Positions 61,839 through 64,000 of a stretch of DNA of 64,000 bases are shown here, in pieces; the first letter of the stretch is position 1; each line of letters begins with the position of its first letter. The stretch covers positions 186,001 through 250,000 of the forward strand of contig JAEPMI010000014.1 in NCBI GenBank assembly GCA_017644045.1, read 5' to 3'. Origin of the DNA: Deltaproteobacteria bacterium (GTDB lineage Bacteria > Myxococcota_A > Polyangia > Polyangiales > Houyiibacteriaceae). Position numbers and translations under genes: made by a program. The notes below the pieces were generated by a model that saw nothing but the letters and a program-made list of their open reading frames with translations, ran no database searches and was not told the origin of the DNA.

Positions 61839-63041
61839 TCAACGAGCGTTGGGCGGTGGTGGCGTGGGTTCCCGATTGGCGAGCGCCCGAGTCAACGTTG
61901 CGTCGGCGCCGACTGCACCAGGGTAGGACTCCCGCGCCAGCGCATCGATAGCCGCCACGTGCCGGGCTTGGCGCTCGTTGCCGTTGCGCGCGTCGAAGCG
62001 TGCGGCGACCTGGGCGCACCACTCGCGAACCGCTGTCCGGAGCGGCGCCACCGCAGTCGGACCGAGCGAGGCTCCGAGGAGCGAAGGCGCCGCAAGCGCT
62101 TCCGCGCCAGTGACCTTCCGGGTTGCCTGCCCGCGGGACTCGGCAACGACCAGGAAGAGCGCGACGGCTCTCATCGCTCGAAGTTGGGTGGCGACGTCGC
62201 TCGGATCCAGAGTGAGCCACGGCAGGTGCCGGTCGAGCAGGGCGAATCCCCGCTCGAGGCTGCCGGTCAGCGCGCAGTGTTCCAGCTGGCTGGCGATGGC
62301 CCGCAGCTGAGTGGGCTCTTCGCGGCAACTCTCGTAGGAACGTAGGTGCCACAGGCGAGCCTCGTCGCAGCGGCCGGCGCGAAGCATCGGAACCAGCGCT
62401 CGCGCGAGGGCCAGCGCGGGCTCGTCGGCGCACTCGTGCCCATTCGCCACCAGGTCCACGGTCGCCGCCAGCCCCTCCGCGGCTCGATCGGTGTCGAAGA
62501 GAAAGGCCGCGACCTCGCTCCGAATGCAGGCGTCGCAGTGGCTATAGGCGTCCCGAGGTGTCTCTGCGATCCGCGTTCGCCAGCGTTCCGCTGCGTCGAG
62601 TCGGCCCATCGCCCAGTCCGTTCGGAACCGCGCCGTGAGTACGCCCGCCATTCCGAGGTCATGCTCTTCGTAGAAGCGTTCCATCGACCTGAGCGCGCCA
62701 TCGATCTCCTGCTCGCTGGCGCCGGGGTCGGCGACCCGCGCGCCGGGGAGCCATTTCAGCTGCCAAGCGAGGTCGATGTTCTCGTTCAGGCGAGCGGGAA
62801 AGCGTGAAGGGCTGGCCGCGTGCCGGTCCAGGCACCAGCGGAGGGACTCGAGGAACGCCGCGGTATCGCCGCTCATCTTCGCGGAGTTGGTCCGGCGCAT
62901 CATCGCTTCGAACTCACGCGGCTCGTCTCCTGCCTCTCGCGCTCGCGTCAGCGCGGTCTCCACCAGGCTTCGCTCCGAGGGGCCGTAGGGGGTTCGGTCG
63001 ATCTGGTCGAAGAGTCGATCGAGCTCCGATGCCTGACTCAT
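61839..63041 (-). CDS. Helical (TPR-like) protein of unknown function
   Basis: 400 residues, no signal. Helical repeat pairs (EFEAMMRRTNSAKMSGDTAA; VLTARFRTDWAMGRLDAAER; ALARALVPMLRAGRCDEARL; CALTGSLERGFALLDRHLPW) look like TPR/SEL1-type solenoids. ATG at 63041 is preceded by no strong site. It lies 51 nt before the secretion ATPase and may head that operon. Confidence 0.7.
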   Translation of the reverse strand: MSQASELDRLFDQIDRTPYGPSERSLVETALTRAREAGDEPREFEAMMRRTNSAKMSGDTAAFLESLRWCLDRHAASPSRFPARLNENIDLAWQLKWLPGARVADPGASEQEIDGALRSMERFYEEHDLGMAGVLTARFRTDWAMGRLDAAERWRTRIAETPRDAYSHCDACIRSEVAAFLFDTDRAAEGLAATVDLVANGHECADEPALALARALVPMLRAGRCDEARLWHLRSYESCREEPTQLRAIASQLEHCALTGSLERGFALLDRHLPWLTLDPSDVATQLRAMRAVALFLVVAESRGQATRKVTGAEALAAPSLLGASLGPTAVAPLRTAVREWCAQVAARFDARNGNERQARHVAAIDALARESYPGAVGADATLTRALANREPTPPPPNAR

Positions 63042-63132
63042 CGTTCGGGATGGTAGCCACTCCCTCACCCCGGAGCAGCATGAACCGGACTCGCTCCGAG
63101 CAAGGAACGCGCGCCAGATCCGGCCAGCGGAT

Positions 63133-64000
63133 ATGGTCGGCGCCGTGAGCGGCGAGCTCGGCCGATACCTGTTCGTTCGAGTTCTCCGGGGTCTGGCGAC
63201 GGTCCTGGGGGTGGTGACGCTCGTCTTCCTGCTCGTCCGGATGATCCCCGGCGACCCGGTCGACACCATTCTCGGTGATCGAGCCACCCCCGAAGACCGC
63301 GCCGACCTCCGCGAGCGCCTCCACCTCGACGATTCCCTCCCGGTTCAATACGGCCGCTTCCTCGGCGACGTGGTCGATGGCTCGCTCGGCCGCTCCTTCC
63401 GCAGCGATCGCTCGGTGGGCGAGCGGATCGCCGAGGTGCTCCCCGACACGGCGGCGCTGGCGCTCGCGGCCCTCGCCCTCGCGTTGGCCCTCGCCATTCC
63501 CCTCGGAGTCCTCGCCGCCGCGCGGAAGGGGACCGGCGTGGATCGCCTCGCCTCGACCTTCGCGGTGCTCGGCCTCGCCATCCCCAACATCTGGCTCGGC
63601 CCGCTCCTCGTGCTCGCCTTCGCGGTCCAGCTCCGTTGGCTCCCGCTCCCAGGCGACGACGCGGTCGGCGCGATCGGCCTGGTCCTCCCGGCCATCACGC
63701 TCGGCACCGCGTTCGCCGCCGTGCTCGCGCGCCAGACCCGAGCGGCGACCGCCGAGGCCCTCGGCCAGCCCCACGTGACCGCCGCTCGCGCTCGCGGCCT
63801 GAGCGAAGGCGCGGTCCTCCGGCGCCACGCGCTCCGCCTCGCTTGGCTCCCCGTCCTGACGGTGGCCGCCGCCCAGCTCGGCGCGCTCCTCTCCGGCACC
63901 GTCGTCGTCGAGAAGATCTTCGAGCGGCCGGGCCTCGGCGCGCTCTTCCTCGACGCCTTCTTCGACCGCGACCTGCCGGTGGTGCAGGGCTGCGTGCTGG
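63133..64000 (+). CDS. Peptide/nickel-type ABC transporter permease (DppB-like), 3' end outside window
   Basis: First 289 codons of a DppB/OppB-type inner-membrane permease: LVFLLVRMIPGDPVDTILGD at the N terminus, then DGSLGRSFRSDRSVGERIAE, the transmembrane core, and the EAA-type loop VTAARARGLSEGAVLRRHAL that contacts the ATPase. The partner permease, ATPases and binding protein would lie to the right. The ATG at 63133 is used; GTG 63145 in frame is an alternative. Divergent from the TPR-like gene. Confidence 0.9.
   Translation, partial: MVGAVSGELGRYLFVRVLRGLATVLGVVTLVFLLVRMIPGDPVDTILGDRATPEDRADLRERLHLDDSLPVQYGRFLGDVVDGSLGRSFRSDRSVGERIAEVLPDTAALALAALALALALAIPLGVLAAARKGTGVDRLASTFAVLGLAIPNIWLGPLLVLAFAVQLRWLPLPGDDAVGAIGLVLPAITLGTAFAAVLARQTRAATAEALGQPHVTAARARGLSEGAVLRRHALRLAWLPVLTVAAAQLGALLSGTVVVEKIFERPGLGALFLDAFFDRDLPVVQGCVL

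Noticed and set aside
60501-62345. Long plus-strand open frame opposite the type III ATPase
   Set aside because: The minus-strand ATPase has clear Walker motifs; the plus-strand frame is antisense and low in recognisable structure.

Overview
The window is GC-rich, tightly packed bacterial chromosome and reads like a myxobacterium (Myxococcota, possibly a Sandaracinus/Polyangiales-type genome; this placement is inferred from gene content, not from a marker tree). Pointers are a MYXO-CTERM-type tail on a beta-helix protein, two AgmX/PglI-like tail domains, a fibro-slime protein, a DUF1844 protein, many short-signal lipoproteins, orphan hybrid kinases and a Ser/Thr kinase. No rRNA, tRNA, IS element, prophage or CRISPR array was seen. 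Many genes start with GTG, and tail-to-tail overlaps and GTGA/ATGA couplings are common.

Layout. 1-5016: end of a copper-monooxygenase-like lipoprotein, gyrB, then a divergent GlxA-type regulator / quinol-monooxygenase-like pair. 5204-9659: stress genes (a CsbD/H1-like protein, Fe-superoxide dismutase), a PAS hybrid histidine kinase and an AgmX-like protein. 9652-16759: PAP2 phosphatase with a small outer-membrane-type protein, a large BamA/TamA-like barrel protein, a DUF1844 pair, an Hpt protein, and a fusion of a degenerate kinase with a degenerate receiver. 16782-27239: membrane and Cys-rich envelope proteins, a membrane di-iron hydroxylase-like gene behind two operator-like dyads, a second hybrid kinase, a Ser/Thr kinase, and a large anchored protein of unknown role. 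27236-33849: serC with two coupled downstream genes, a LysR/oxidoreductase pair, an HxlR/carboxymuconolactone-decarboxylase pair with striking palindromes, a frameshifted acid-ceramidase-like hydrolase, and a thioesterase. 33906-48903: a HerA-like ATPase, then a long run of secreted or lipid-anchored proteins (a CxxCH toroid protein, an 11 x 28-residue Cys-repeat/fibro-slime lipoprotein, a kelch-like lipoprotein, an ankyrin-like protein), gamma-glutamyltransferase, and a VWA lipoprotein. 48913-56204: DUF4026/DUF2314-like protein, trpS, a VOC protein, a barrel protein, Uma2, and the MYXO-CTERM beta-helix protein. 56352-63041: an aromatic-carotenoid locus. 63133-64000: start of a peptide-type ABC permease.

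How genes work together. The clearest pathway is at 56352-60492: a CrtT-type methyltransferase overlaps a CrtU-type carotene desaturase/methyltransferase, and facing them are a Rieske oxygenase and a CrtY lycopene beta-cyclase. This is the tail of an isorenieratene-type pathway (lycopene to beta-carotene to aromatic end groups), with a possible further oxidation by the Rieske protein. crtE, crtB and crtI are not in the window. Oddly, crtY overlaps by 4 nt a FliI/SctN type III secretion ATPase gene with no other secretion gene nearby. Three divergent regulator/enzyme pairs (GlxA, LysR, HxlR) look like local one-component switches, each with visible dyads in the shared promoter. The separate Hpt protein, two orphan hybrid kinases and the pseudokinase-pseudoreceiver suggest a phosphorelay whose outputs lie elsewhere.
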